From positions 31,034-95,033 of the forward strand of contig CAIRBT010000073.1 of the NCBI GenBank assembly GCA_903876875.1: a DNA stretch of 64,000 bases, read 5' to 3'. Position 1 is the stretch's first letter. Each line of letters starts with the position of its first letter. Of the stretch, positions 35,405-43,979 are shown piece by piece. The notes beneath the pieces are model-generated. The model saw nothing but the letters and a program-made list of their open reading frames with translations. It did not search any database and was not told where the DNA came from. The stretch comes from an uncultured Geobacteraceae bacterium (GTDB taxonomy: Bacteria; Desulfobacterota; Desulfuromonadia; Geobacterales; Pseudopelobacteraceae). The position numbers and the translations under genes were made by a program.

Positions 35405-37862
35405 TACGTTATGTCGCATGCTCTGTGTCTCCCGTCTGATTGGCTGTTTCATGGCAATTACAGGCTTGATCAGCGGCTTCATTCCGACGGCTGCACAGGC
35501 AGAGGAGACGGTCATTTTGACCGTCTCCCTCAACACCATCTCCCACGGGGAACTGTTCATAAAGCGTAACAGTTCGGGAATTCTGTTGATCAAACGTGAC
35601 GATTTACAGCACATAGGCTTCAAAGTTTCCACAGTACCGGTAACCATCGTTGACAATGAACCGTACATCGCACTTACCTCCTTAACGGGAGTAACAGCGC
35701 AGCTGGATGAAAGTGTATTAAGCCTGGATTTACGTGCCGGAGCGGAGTGGCTTGATCTGCCACAGGTACTCCGTAACTTTTCCCCCTCCCCTTCCCCCTA
35801 TAGTCCGTCAACAACAATCAGTTCCTTTATTAACTACCGTCTCGATCATGGTGCTGGCAACGATACCGATGTCAACGTGTGGAGTGTTACGACCCAGGGG
35901 GGCGTCAGACAGGGCAATCTGCTCCTTTTGAGTGATGGCTATTACCAGCATTATCAGGGTTCAGAGCAACCGGTGCGCCTCTCGACCTCCCTTACCTGGG
36001 ATCGTCCGGCAACCTACTCCCGCTGGGTAGCCGGTGATTTCATCGCCTCGGCAGGAGAACCGTCAGGGCCTCTCAGTATGGGAGGGGTGAGCTTTGCCAC
36101 CGCTTACTCACTTATCCCCAACCTGACGACCTACCCCTTGGGAACCTTTGGTGCAGTAGCCACACTCCCCTCCGAGGCGGATATTTTTGTAAACGGCATT
36201 CTGGTGCGCCGTGAGCGGCTTACGCCCGGTAACTATCGTTTTCAGAATCTTCCGGTCATCAATGGCATCAACAATGTGGAGATTGTCATGCGCGACTCGT
36301 TCGGTAACGAAAGCCGTACCGGAAGCCATTTTTATCTATCAGATCGCCTCCTGAAAGCGGGGTTTCACGATTTTTCCTATAATGGTGGTTTTATGCGCGA
36401 AGCTTTTGGCAGCACGAGTAACAAGTATGGGGCACCGGTTTTTCTCGCCAGACACTCCTTCGGTATAAACGATACCTTTACGGCGGGTGCCGGAGGAGAA
36501 GCCGGCAACGGCCTGGTTAATCTGGTTCCCCGGGTTGTCATTGGACTGGTCGACAGCGGAGTAATCACGGGGTTATTCGGAGTGAGCAATGGGCAATCCC
36601 GAACAGCGGGAGCGACGGGGGGAATCAGCTACCAATTCCAGTCACACCGCATCAATTATCAAGCAAGATTTGCATATACGAGCAGTAACTACCGCACACT
36701 GGAGAGCCAGCTCCTGACAGATACGGTACGCCTGGATACCGGCATGGGCATCAGCATGGGCACCCCGTCGGTGGGCACCATCAGCCTGAACGGTGCCTAT
36801 ACCGAAACCTACGCCGGACAGCTGCGGCGTTCGCTGGCAACGGCCTACACACGATCGTTGACAAAGAAAATCCAGTTTTCTGCCACCCTGAGCAGCACCT
36901 GGGGAAGTTCCAATGAAATCCTTGCTTTTAGCGGTTTGACTATCTTTCCCACAAAGGACATGACCGCTTCCGCCCTGGTACAAACCGCCTCGGGATCCAA
37001 CAGCGAGTCACTTTCCCTGCAGAAAAGTCTCCCGACAGGTAACGGCGTTGGCTATATGGGCACACTCACCCATGAGCAGACACCAAGTCAGTCAATGGTA
37101 CGCATCAATCCCCTGCTCCAGTTGCAGGGCCCCTACGGCAGTTACAGTGCCGATCTCCGGGAACAATTCGATGATCATACCGGTCGGATGGATGGTAATT
37201 ACCAGGTTTCGGCAGCTGGTGCGATTATCGCTGCCGGTGGTAAAATTGGCTTTAGCAGGCCGGTGAGTAGCAGTTTTGCACTGGTACACATCGAAGGTCT
37301 GGCAAATACCGCTGTGCTGCTGAACAATCAGGAGTTCGCCCGAACCAATGGTCAGGGTATGGCATATATCCCCACACTCCAGCCATATCAGGAGAATAAA
37401 ATTTCTTTTAACGACCAGGACATCCCCCCCAACTACCTGATTAAACGTTATACAACGCTGGTTACCCCCGGTCTTTTCGGTGGTGAATGCATTTATTTTC
37501 CCGTTGCGCAGATACGGGGCTATACGGGAAGTTTATCGGCCGCAGACAGAACCCCTCTGGAGTTCGCCCGGGTAACGCTCCGTGGTATGGGCAAAGAGTT
37601 TTCCTTTGTGTCCCTGAGTGGGGGAGAGTTTTACTTCGAGAACATGACGGAACGTCTCCACACCACAGGTAACCAAGTTGAACACTGCGGCGACCCGTCA
37701 CCCTTCCAGCTGTCAGTCATACCGGGGCACTATACTGCCACCGTAGAAGCAGAAGGGGTGTCACGCACGGTAGAGATAGAAATCCCCCTTGCCATGGAGA
37801 CAGTTGTTTCATTAGGAAAAATCGTCGTTCCGGACAACCCGGATCTCACAGAAGAGGAGTAA
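35391..37862 (+). CDS. Outer-membrane fimbrial usher
   Basis: 823 residues. A signal peptide (about 1-37, ending TAAQAEE) leads an N-terminal chaperone-binding domain, then a 24-strand beta-barrel with plug, recognised by VTTQGGVRQGNLLL, ADIFVNGILVRRERLTPGNYRF and RDSFGNESRTGSHFYLSDRLL, and C-terminal carboxypeptidase-like domains. It threads pilin subunits across the outer membrane. The GTG start at 35391 overlaps the chaperone end by 14 bp; an ATG nine codons in is possible but would shorten the signal peptide. Confidence 0.93.
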   Translation: MKASDTLCRMLCVSRLIGCFMAITGLISGFIPTAAQAEETVILTVSLNTISHGELFIKRNSSGILLIKRDDLQHIGFKVSTVPVTIVDNEPYIALTSLTGVTAQLDESVLSLDLRAGAEWLDLPQVLRNFSPSPSPYSPSTTISSFINYRLDHGAGNDTDVNVWSVTTQGGVRQGNLLLLSDGYYQHYQGSEQPVRLSTSLTWDRPATYSRWVAGDFIASAGEPSGPLSMGGVSFATAYSLIPNLTTYPLGTFGAVATLPSEADIFVNGILVRRERLTPGNYRFQNLPVINGINNVEIVMRDSFGNESRTGSHFYLSDRLLKAGFHDFSYNGGFMREAFGSTSNKYGAPVFLARHSFGINDTFTAGAGGEAGNGLVNLVPRVVIGLVDSGVITGLFGVSNGQSRTAGATGGISYQFQSHRINYQARFAYTSSNYRTLESQLLTDTVRLDTGMGISMGTPSVGTISLNGAYTETYAGQLRRSLATAYTRSLTKKIQFSATLSSTWGSSNEILAFSGLTIFPTKDMTASALVQTASGSNSESLSLQKSLPTGNGVGYMGTLTHEQTPSQSMVRINPLLQLQGPYGSYSADLREQFDDHTGRMDGNYQVSAAGAIIAAGGKIGFSRPVSSSFALVHIEGLANTAVLLNNQEFARTNGQGMAYIPTLQPYQENKISFNDQDIPPNYLIKRYTTLVTPGLFGGECIYFPVAQIRGYTGSLSAADRTPLEFARVTLRGMGKEFSFVSLSGGEFYFENMTERLHTTGNQVEHCGDPSPFQLSVIPGHYTATVEAEGVSRTVEIEIPLAMETVVSLGKIVVPDNPDLTEEE

Positions 37863-37866
37863 ACCG

Positions 37867-38349
37867 ATGAAGATAATAAAGCAGAGAAGAGCCTCATGGT
37901 ATGTCTCACTGGCGGCAGCATTGTGTGCAGTAGTGCTTGAAATATCCAGTGCCGCTGCCGGATGCAGTGCCGGAAGTACCTCGATCAATTTTGGCAGTTA
38001 TGATTTCCTTTCCCCGGCACCAACCACGGGAAGCGGCACCATCACCCTGTCCTGTACCAGCTCCACGACGGTGAGGGTAGCCATTGGGCAGAGTTTTATC
38101 TCACAATCATACTATCCGCGCCAGTTGCAGTTGCTTGCCGGAAACGACGTACTCAATTACAACATCTACACCTCGGCTGCGTTAGCCCAGATTTGGGGCG
38201 ATGGCAGCCACGGCACGACAACAATCACAGTGCCCAATGTGAAACGCACCAACACCCCCCCCCTTGTCATGTATGGCCGTATTGAGCCCCAACAAAATGT
38301 AACTCCCGGCAGTTACGACGAGCAGTTGGTCGTGACCATCCTGTATTGA
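37867..38349 (+). CDS. Spore coat U-domain pilin-like subunit
   Basis: 160 residues with a signal peptide (about 1-32, ending SSAAAG). The SCPU beta-sandwich shows CSAGSTSINFGSYDF, TITLSCTSSTTVRVAIGQS and the C-terminal PGSYDEQLVVTILY. SCPU proteins are the structural or tip subunits of Csu-type archaic pili. AGAGGAG precedes the ATG, 4 bp after the usher stop. Only one subunit is in this operon; another SCPU protein is encoded separately at 41877. Confidence 0.88.
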   Translation: MKIIKQRRASWYVSLAAALCAVVLEISSAAAGCSAGSTSINFGSYDFLSPAPTTGSGTITLSCTSSTTVRVAIGQSFISQSYYPRQLQLLAGNDVLNYNIYTSAALAQIWGDGSHGTTTITVPNVKRTNTPPLVMYGRIEPQQNVTPGSYDEQLVVTILY

Positions 38350-38367
38350 GGCGCCACGCACGAAACC

Positions 38368-38395
38368 GTAGAGACGCAACATCTTGCGTCTCTAC
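38368..38395. repeat. Perfect 12-bp stem palindrome between convergent genes
   Basis: GTAGAGACGCAA-CATC-TTGCGTCTCTAC. This GTAGAGACGCAA palindrome is a known type of dispersed intergenic repeat. Placed between two converging 3' ends, it may act as a bidirectional transcript end, though no T-run follows. Confidence 0.65.
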
Positions 38396-38435
38396 AAGGC
38401 AACTCCGTTTCAGAATGCATTTCAGATTTACAACC

Positions 38436-41400
38436 TTAAAGTCCCGGCACGTTGACCGTCACATTGTCCAAAACCGTTGCACCTGCGGTGGTTGCTCCTG
38501 ATAATACTCTGCCGTTAATCACCGCTCCGGCCTGACCGGTGGCACTGACACCGGCAATTATCGTGCCGTTAAAAATGGTTCCGGCTCCAATTGTGGCACT
38601 TGCGGTGGCAACCCAATAGACATTCTTTGCCTGAGCGCCGTTTACCAGTAATACGTTACTCGCGGTCGTAAATGAGGACCCAACCTGAAAAACCCAGGAC
38701 GCATTACTGTTCCCCTGCGCGTCGAGCGTCACCGGTGTTGTAACCAGCATCGTACTACCCGACGTATAGGTTCCGGGAGGCAGGACGCCGGCGACCCCTC
38801 CGTTAACTAAGCCCCCCAAATCCGTTCCGGCAACGAGCACCATACCGGCTGGCAGAGCTTTGGCAACGGTGTATGCTGCCAAGAGATCCGTTGCCGCCCG
38901 TGCCGTCGCAGCGTCGTTGATATGGATTGTCCCGCTCACCTGCCCCGCCACCAGACCACAGGCGGTACCGGGACTCAGTGCCACATCACCGTTGACCATG
39001 GAAAGGGCACCACTCGCAATCGCCGACCTGGCCATGACCCCAAAGGTGCTTGCAGTTCCGAGGGGAATGAGCGGCGGTGGATCTGCAGTCGTAAAGTTCC
39101 ATACATAGGTGATCGGCAGGGCATTCCCCGCAAGGTCCGTGGCCTCAGTCGTCATTGTGGCCGTGTATGTCGTGCTGTTTGCCAAGCTTGCCGAGGGAGT
39201 AAAGGTGGCAATTTTGTTTATGGCATCATAGGTGACCAGGCCAGCGACACCGCTCACCTTACAGGTTGCCGTGTTTATGGTTAAGGGATCCATGGCTTTA
39301 CTGAACGTCACAGTAACAAGAGTTGTGGTGGCTACCTTGCTGGACATATTTGCCGGAGTTACCAGCGTTACGGCAGGGGCAATGAAATCTGCTGTCCCGG
39401 TCGTGGTCCAGCTCCAGACGAAGTCACTCACCAAAGGGTTACCGGTAAGATCGGTGGCTCCGCTGCCCCCCCCCTTAATTGTGGCGATGTAACGAGTAGT
39501 ACCTGCAAGATTATTAAATGGTGTAAATGTTGCATTCAAGCCGGAGTAACTGGTTATTCCGGGGACATTGGTACCGGAAACGGCCTCTTTCACAGTAAAA
39601 ATTGCATTAGTTATCGTCAAAGGATCCATCGTTTCGCTGAAGGTGACCCCCGCTTTCGTATTAACGGCAACGTTTATGGCACCGTCGGCATTAACCGTAC
39701 CGGTTATGGTCGGTGCCACTGCGTCTGCCGTGGTGCCGGTTACCCAGCTCCAGCTATAGTCTGCCACCAGTTGATTACCGCTGAGATCCCTGATGCCACC
39801 GCCCCCCCCCGTTACGGTTGCACTGTACTGGGTTCTGGAAGAGAGATTTTTGGAGGGAATGAACGTTGCACTGACCCCGGAGCAACTTACCGTACCCGCA
39901 ATAAGGGTGCCGGTAGTGGTTTCCTTTAAGGTCATACTCACATTGGTAACGGACACCGGATCCAGTGCCTTACTGAAGGTTACCCCGACTTTTGTATTGA
40001 TAGCCACATTGGTGGCTCCGCTCAAGAGGGAGGTTCTCGTTACCAGCGGTGCGGTTTTGTCCGAAAGTGTGCTCGTTGTCCAGCTTACCACATAGTCCCC
40101 GGCCATTAAATTTCCGGACAAATCCTTGACTCCTGTCACCCCCCCCTTGATGGTGATGGTATACCCCCTGCCGTTCGCAAGATTAGTCAATGGTGTACAT
40201 ACGGCACTGACCCCGGAGTAACTTACGGTACCGGGAACCGCTAAACCCGAGACCGTTTCCTTCACTGAAAAACTTGCGGAGGTAATTGACAAGGGATCCA
40301 TGGCTTTGCTGAATGTGGCACCAGCTTTTGTATTTACCGCCACATTTGTTGCCCCGTTACTATTGATGGTTCCGGTCACTAAGGGTGCCGTGACGTCACT
40401 CCCCTCGTTGGTGGTAAAACTCCACACATAGTCTGCCCCAACGGCATTGCCGGCAAGATCCCTGGCATTGGCGGTAATCGTGGCGGTATAGGTGGTGTTA
40501 GCAGTGAGCAGACTTGCCGGAATGAAGGTTGCCGTTGCACCAAGATAAGAGACGGTTCCCGCTACCGGGATACCACCATATGAAATCAGGGTTGGACTCG
40601 TCAATTTGAAGCTCACCACCGTGATGGTGAATGGATCCATTGCTTCACTGAACGTGGCATTGATATTTGCATTGCACGCCACGAAAGCGGCACCATTGGT
40701 CGGCGTTGTAAAACTTACCGTGGGAAGTACCGTGTCAGTTGCACTGCCTGTCGTAAAACTATAGACAAAGAGTGCCGCCATGGCATTACCGGAAAGGTCT
40801 TTAACGCCGGTGGTTATAGTTGCGGTGTAATTCGTATTGGCGGTGAGGCTCACTGTGGGAGTAAACGTTGCCGAAGTGCCGACCGGGGCGACTATTCCCG
40901 ATACACCGCTGCCGTTACTTGTTACCTTCAATAGAAAAGATGCGGTCGTAATTGTAGCGGGATCCATCATTTCACTGAAACTTATTGAAACTTTTTTATT
41001 AACTGGAACCGCAAGAGCGTTGTACGCAGGGGAGACATCGCTCACAGCAGGTGGTGTTGAATCCGGTAACGCACCGCTGGTAAAGCTCCAGACATAGTCA
41101 ACCAGCAGGGGATGCCCCGACCTGTCCCTGGCTCCGGTGGTAATGGTGGCGGTATATTCCGTATAGGCGGTCAGATAGTTTGTCGGGGCAAAGACCGCCG
41201 TCACCCCTGAGTAACTCACGCTCCCTGAAACAACCGCTGTTCCCTGTTTCACACTGAAGGTGCTTCCGTTGAGCGTTTCGGGATCCATCGGATCGCTGAA
41301 CATGACGGAAATTTTGGTATTAAGAGGCACCCCTGAAACCACTTTGCGGACACTCTTTGCTACTGTTGGCCTGGCATCGCCACTTACCGGAACCGTGTAA

Positions 41401-41516
41401 CTCACCGCCGGATGGGTGGTATCCGGCGGGGAGGAACTAACACCACAACCGGCGACAAAAACAGCGATGAGGAGCACCAGATATCCCAACATTAGATAGT
41501 TACCCTGTCTACACAT
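38436..41516 (-). CDS. Lipoprotein adhesin with seven Ig-like repeats and a DUF3494 domain
   Basis: 1026 residues. A lipoprotein signal ends LLIAVFVAGC (lipid Cys near 23). Seven repeats of about 110 residues follow, of the bacterial Ig-like (Big_5/SbsA) type, each with TFSxxMDP, a YxATI strand and DLSGN, ending near residue 805. The C-terminal 215 residues are a DUF3494 (ice-binding-like) beta-helix, starting LGTASTFGVMARSAI and containing INDAATARAATDLLAAY, PPGTYTSGSTM and SWVFQVGSSF. It is probably a long surface adhesin; ice binding is not implied. Repeats 4-6 are most alike. AAGGAG lies 10 nt before the ATG. It has its own sigma-54 promoter. Confidence 0.9.
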   Translation of the reverse strand: MCRQGNYLMLGYLVLLIAVFVAGCGVSSSPPDTTHPAVSYTVPVSGDARPTVAKSVRKVVSGVPLNTKISVMFSDPMDPETLNGSTFSVKQGTAVVSGSVSYSGVTAVFAPTNYLTAYTEYTATITTGARDRSGHPLLVDYVWSFTSGALPDSTPPAVSDVSPAYNALAVPVNKKVSISFSEMMDPATITTASFLLKVTSNGSGVSGIVAPVGTSATFTPTVSLTANTNYTATITTGVKDLSGNAMAALFVYSFTTGSATDTVLPTVSFTTPTNGAAFVACNANINATFSEAMDPFTITVVSFKLTSPTLISYGGIPVAGTVSYLGATATFIPASLLTANTTYTATITANARDLAGNAVGADYVWSFTTNEGSDVTAPLVTGTINSNGATNVAVNTKAGATFSKAMDPLSITSASFSVKETVSGLAVPGTVSYSGVSAVCTPLTNLANGRGYTITIKGGVTGVKDLSGNLMAGDYVVSWTTSTLSDKTAPLVTRTSLLSGATNVAINTKVGVTFSKALDPVSVTNVSMTLKETTTGTLIAGTVSCSGVSATFIPSKNLSSRTQYSATVTGGGGGIRDLSGNQLVADYSWSWVTGTTADAVAPTITGTVNADGAINVAVNTKAGVTFSETMDPLTITNAIFTVKEAVSGTNVPGITSYSGLNATFTPFNNLAGTTRYIATIKGGGSGATDLTGNPLVSDFVWSWTTTGTADFIAPAVTLVTPANMSSKVATTTLVTVTFSKAMDPLTINTATCKVSGVAGLVTYDAINKIATFTPSASLANSTTYTATMTTEATDLAGNALPITYVWNFTTADPPPLIPLGTASTFGVMARSAIASGALSMVNGDVALSPGTACGLVAGQVSGTIHINDAATARAATDLLAAYTVAKALPAGMVLVAGTDLGGLVNGGVAGVLPPGTYTSGSTMLVTTPVTLDAQGNSNASWVFQVGSSFTTASNVLLVNGAQAKNVYWVATASATIGAGTIFNGTIIAGVSATGQAGAVINGRVLSGATTAGATVLDNVTVNVPGL

Positions 41517-41604
41517 GAGTGGCCCACTCCTTGGGGACGGTTACGTCTTCGCAACAAAGATGGTATCGAGCCCGAGAGCCGAATACGTGCTGTATCAATT
41601 TACG

Positions 41605-41623
41605 GAGCAATTTATCTGCCAAC
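41605..41623 (-). promoter_or_regulatory. Sigma-54 promoter of the Ig/DUF3494 lipoprotein
   Basis: On the minus strand TTGGCAGATAAATTGCTC, GG-N10-GC, about 90 bp before the ATG. Confidence 0.68.
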
Positions 41624-41716
41624 GGACGCAGCAGGAGCAGTAACGGTGGAATATCAGCTAATAACGGAGAATTAACGTTGCAGGGGCGGTCATAAAGCCG
41701 GTTGATAAGCCTCAGC

Positions 41717-41745
41717 ATCTGGTGGAACCGTTGTATGGTAAGGGC
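41717..41745. promoter_or_regulatory. Class II enhancer site between divergent promoters
   Basis: The core TGGTGGAACCG (41720-41730; reverse CGGTTCCACCA) is identical to that at 48865-48875. It lies about 100 bp from both divergent -24 elements, fitting shared control of the lipoprotein and the SCPU subunit. Confidence 0.5.
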
Positions 41746-41780
41746 TTCCTCTCAGAGACGGGAGTAAGGTATCTCGTTAA

Positions 41781-41798
41781 TTCCCTGCTATCAGGGAA
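41781..41798. promoter_or_regulatory. Operator-like dyad
   Basis: TTCCCTG-CTAT-CAGGGAA, a perfect 7-bp inverted repeat just upstream of the -24 element at 41831; possibly a repressor or integration-host-type regulatory site. Confidence 0.4.
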
Positions 41799-41828
41799 CA
41801 TTACACCTTATTTTCACCCAACGCCCTG

Positions 41829-41845
41829 TTGGCACCATAGTTGCT
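41829..41845 (+). promoter_or_regulatory. Sigma-54 promoter
   Basis: TTGGCACCATAGTTGCT, near-perfect consensus, 32 bp before the SCPU-like subunit ATG. Confidence 0.75.
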
Positions 41846-41876
41846 TTTTAAACGAGCAGCAGAAACGGGAGATACC

Positions 41877-42410
41877 ATGAAAAAGCAGGTGATAACCAGA
41901 GTACTATCGTTGCTTCTTTTGGCGGTTCCGGCCATGTCATTGGCAGCGGTAACCGGTACCGGTTCCGGTGCGACGGTTGGTGCTGCCAACGCCACCGGGT
42001 CACTGATAGCGACCGCAACCGTCAGTGCCAAATGTATTATCACCAGTACCACCAACATTGTGTTCGCTTCGATAGATCCAACTATCAACGGCAACTATGA
42101 TGGCACCGGCACCATAGTCACCAAATGTTCCAAGGGTACCCTCGAATTTCTCTTCATAGCACCAAGCGTCGTCGGCCCCCTGGCAATGAAGAGTCCGACA
42201 ACACTTGATGTTATAACGTATGGACTTTTTACTGATGTAGCTCGTACGATCCTCTTCCCCGGAGTGACTGGAGGAGCAAAGACAAACCAACCTGGTACAC
42301 CGGTCACCACCAATGTGTTTGGCCGGGTTGTGGTTGCCAGCGGAGTAAATGATTCGATCTCAGCCGCCAGTGATTACACCCAGGCACTGATTGCCACTGT
42401 TGAGTGGTAA
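41877..42410 (+). CDS. Spore coat U-domain-like secreted subunit
   Basis: 177 residues: a signal peptide (about 1-23, ending MSLAAV), a Gly/Ala/Thr-rich N-terminal stretch that could be a donor strand, then an SCPU-like sandwich with TVSAKCIITSTTNIVFASID, DGTGTIVTKCSKGT and a C-terminal DYTQALIATVEW. It is likely the major subunit of the archaic-type pilus made by the chaperone and usher encoded 4 kb upstream. It has a separate, strong sigma-54 promoter, which would allow more of this subunit than of the assembly proteins (inference). GGGAG lies 6 nt before the ATG. Confidence 0.78.
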   Translation: MKKQVITRVLSLLLLAVPAMSLAAVTGTGSGATVGAANATGSLIATATVSAKCIITSTTNIVFASIDPTINGNYDGTGTIVTKCSKGTLEFLFIAPSVVGPLAMKSPTTLDVITYGLFTDVARTILFPGVTGGAKTNQPGTPVTTNVFGRVVVASGVNDSISAASDYTQALIATVEW

Positions 42411-42519
42411 CCTGTTTTTTAACGGCATCGGCGAAACATGTCTGCCCCCATGCCATCATTGTTTGAGAAGTCACGAAATTATCGCCAGAATCACATCCGC
42501 AGCACACAAGGAGAACACC

Positions 42520-43167
42520 ATGAAATTGAAAACTCACTCGCTTGCCATTTACACCATGTGCCTCTTCGGCACGGCTTCCCTGATCGGTGGCTGTGCCTCA
42601 ACCGGCATGCAACGATCAGTAAAAGCTTCTACATCCATTCAGGATGTGGATACGGAACTGAGGAAGCTTGTGGTACAGTGTGACACCACGGCCACATCCC
42701 TTGACGCTCTGATTAAGCCGGAGCAGCCCGATCTCAAGAAACCCTTTAGTAAATATTCTGATCAATTGGCAAAACTTGACCATGAGGGGAAGAAAGTTGT
42801 CAAACGCCTCGACGAAATGAAGTCACACAGTCATGACTATTTCACCGAATGGGAAAAACAGGGGGATGCCTTCACCAATCCGGAAATTCGTGAACTGAGC
42901 GAAGAGCGACGTGCCAAACTGGCAGAGATATATGCTCGCGTGCCAAAGACCGGTGCCGGTGTAAAGGGTGCCTACACCAACTATCTGACCAATTTGCAAG
43001 AGATCCAGAAATACCTCTCCAACGATCTCACCCCGAAGGGCATCGAGGCGATTACTCCGGTTGCCACCAAGGCGGTTCAGGATTTGGACACGTTGAAAAC
43101 ATCGATTCAGCCAATTATTGCCGCACTTGATGAAATAAAGGCCGAGTTGTACAGCAAGAAGAAATAG
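42520..43167 (+). CDS. DUF2959 lipoprotein
   Basis: 215 residues. A lipoprotein signal ends LIGGC (lipid Cys near 24). A helical, charged domain follows with STSIQDVDTELRKLVVQCDT, ERRAKLAEIYARVP and a C-terminal ALDEIKAELYSKKK, matching DUF2959. The function is unknown. AAGGAG lies 6 nt before the ATG at 42520. The gap of 109 bp after the SCPU gene has no -24/-12 element, so co-transcription is likely. A hairpin terminator follows the stop by 27 bp. Confidence 0.85.
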   Translation: MKLKTHSLAIYTMCLFGTASLIGGCASTGMQRSVKASTSIQDVDTELRKLVVQCDTTATSLDALIKPEQPDLKKPFSKYSDQLAKLDHEGKKVVKRLDEMKSHSHDYFTEWEKQGDAFTNPEIRELSEERRAKLAEIYARVPKTGAGVKGAYTNYLTNLQEIQKYLSNDLTPKGIEAITPVATKAVQDLDTLKTSIQPIIAALDEIKAELYSKKK

Positions 43168-43194
43168 GTTGTGTACCGCCAGCTTCCCCATGAC

Positions 43195-43228
43195 AGTTCA
43201 AAAACCGGCTTACGCCGGTTTTTGAACT
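43195..43228. terminator. Bidirectional-type hairpin terminator
   Basis: AGTTCAAAAACCGGC-TTAC-GCCGGTTTTTGAACT, a perfect 15-bp stem with T-run inside the descending arm. It ends the DUF2959 transcript and argues against translation starting before it for the next gene. Confidence 0.8.
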
Positions 43229-43275
43229 ACTGCCGGTTGCCACACAAGGGCATCAGACATTCCCCTGGCCAGGGG

Positions 43276-43809
43276 GTGCGTTTCGTGGCACTGCTTGAAG
43301 GAACCAAGGGACTGCTTATCCTCCTTCTGATCGTTGGCTGCGCACTCCTCTCCTGTTTCCATAACGATATTCACACCGCCACGTTACAAGTGATTACCTA
43401 CCTCCATCTCACCCCCTCCAGCCATTATCCAAAGACTTTCTTGCATCTCACCGACCATCTCGACACGTCAAAACTGTGGTGCCTGGCGTTGATAGCCGCA
43501 CTATACTCCGCCATACACCTGGTTGAAGCCATCGGCCTCTGGTTGAGAAAAACCTGGGCCGAGTGGTTTACCGCCCTCAGCGGCGGCATCTACATCCCCT
43601 TTGAAATATACTCAGTGGTCCGGCACGCAACATGGCTGAGAATAACCATCTTGACCGTTAATGTCGGTATCGTTTCATTCCTGCTGCTCGTCTTGTGGAG
43701 AAAGGGCAAGAAAAAATTGATAACTGCACAAACCATTGGAGTGAACCATGGCCGCCTGCGGGAGAATAAACGACATTCGAGCCATATATGGCGGTTTCAC
43801 CACAAATGA
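43276..43809 (+). CDS. DUF2127-type membrane protein
   Basis: About 177 residues beginning VRFVALLEGTKGLLILLLIVG, the usual opening of DUF2127 proteins, with four membrane helices and the conserved LVEAIGLWLRKTWAEWFTA and IYIPFEIYSVVRH stretches. The function is unknown. The frame is open back to 43171, but the terminator hairpin at 43195-43228 lies inside that part. GTG at 43276 is therefore proposed, with weak ribosome-site support. The basic tail (KGKKKLITAQ onward) is longer than I expect for the family. Confidence 0.75.
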   Translation: MRFVALLEGTKGLLILLLIVGCALLSCFHNDIHTATLQVITYLHLTPSSHYPKTFLHLTDHLDTSKLWCLALIAALYSAIHLVEAIGLWLRKTWAEWFTALSGGIYIPFEIYSVVRHATWLRITILTVNVGIVSFLLLVLWRKGKKKLITAQTIGVNHGRLRENKRHSSHIWRFHHK

Positions 43810-43812
43810 CGG
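43781..43812 (+). promoter_or_regulatory. Class II enhancer site of the acetone-type operon
   Basis: GCCATATATGGCGG followed by TTTCACCACAAATGACGG. The core CGGTTTCACCA (43792-43802) and its flanks align with 48853-48885. It lies about 107 bp before the -24 element. Confidence 0.5.
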
Positions 43813-43906
43813 TTTCTTCAGGCAGTTCAAATAGCAATTTTCTCACCTTTCAACACTATTCACTATGTATATTAGTTAGTTGGAAGACCGTCTCCGGCAC
43901 TTTTTT

Positions 43907-43923
43907 CTGGCTCACTCTTTGCT
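43907..43923 (+). promoter_or_regulatory. Sigma-54 promoter of the ackA-adc operon
   Basis: CTGGCTCACTCTTTGCT, GG-N10-GC, 57 bp before the ackA ATG; the core is the same as at 29374. Confidence 0.65.
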
Positions 43924-43979
43924 CCCCTTCTGTCCATACTATCCAACGTGGGTAGAATCCAAGGATCAAGCGAAGCCAT

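Noticed and set aside
38436..38966. DUF3494 domain as proof of an ice-binding/antifreeze protein
   Set aside because: The family includes adhesins, and the flat ice-binding face cannot be judged from sequence here; only the domain name is reported.
41509..41718. 69-codon minus-strand frame with several leucines before the Ig/DUF3494 lipoprotein
   Set aside because: It covers the lipoprotein's sigma-54 promoter and ribosome site, has no ribosome site of its own and resembles no family.
43171..43275. 35-codon extension of the DUF2127 protein
   Set aside because: It includes the perfect terminator hairpin at 43195-43228, and the family starts at the later VRFVALLEG stretch.
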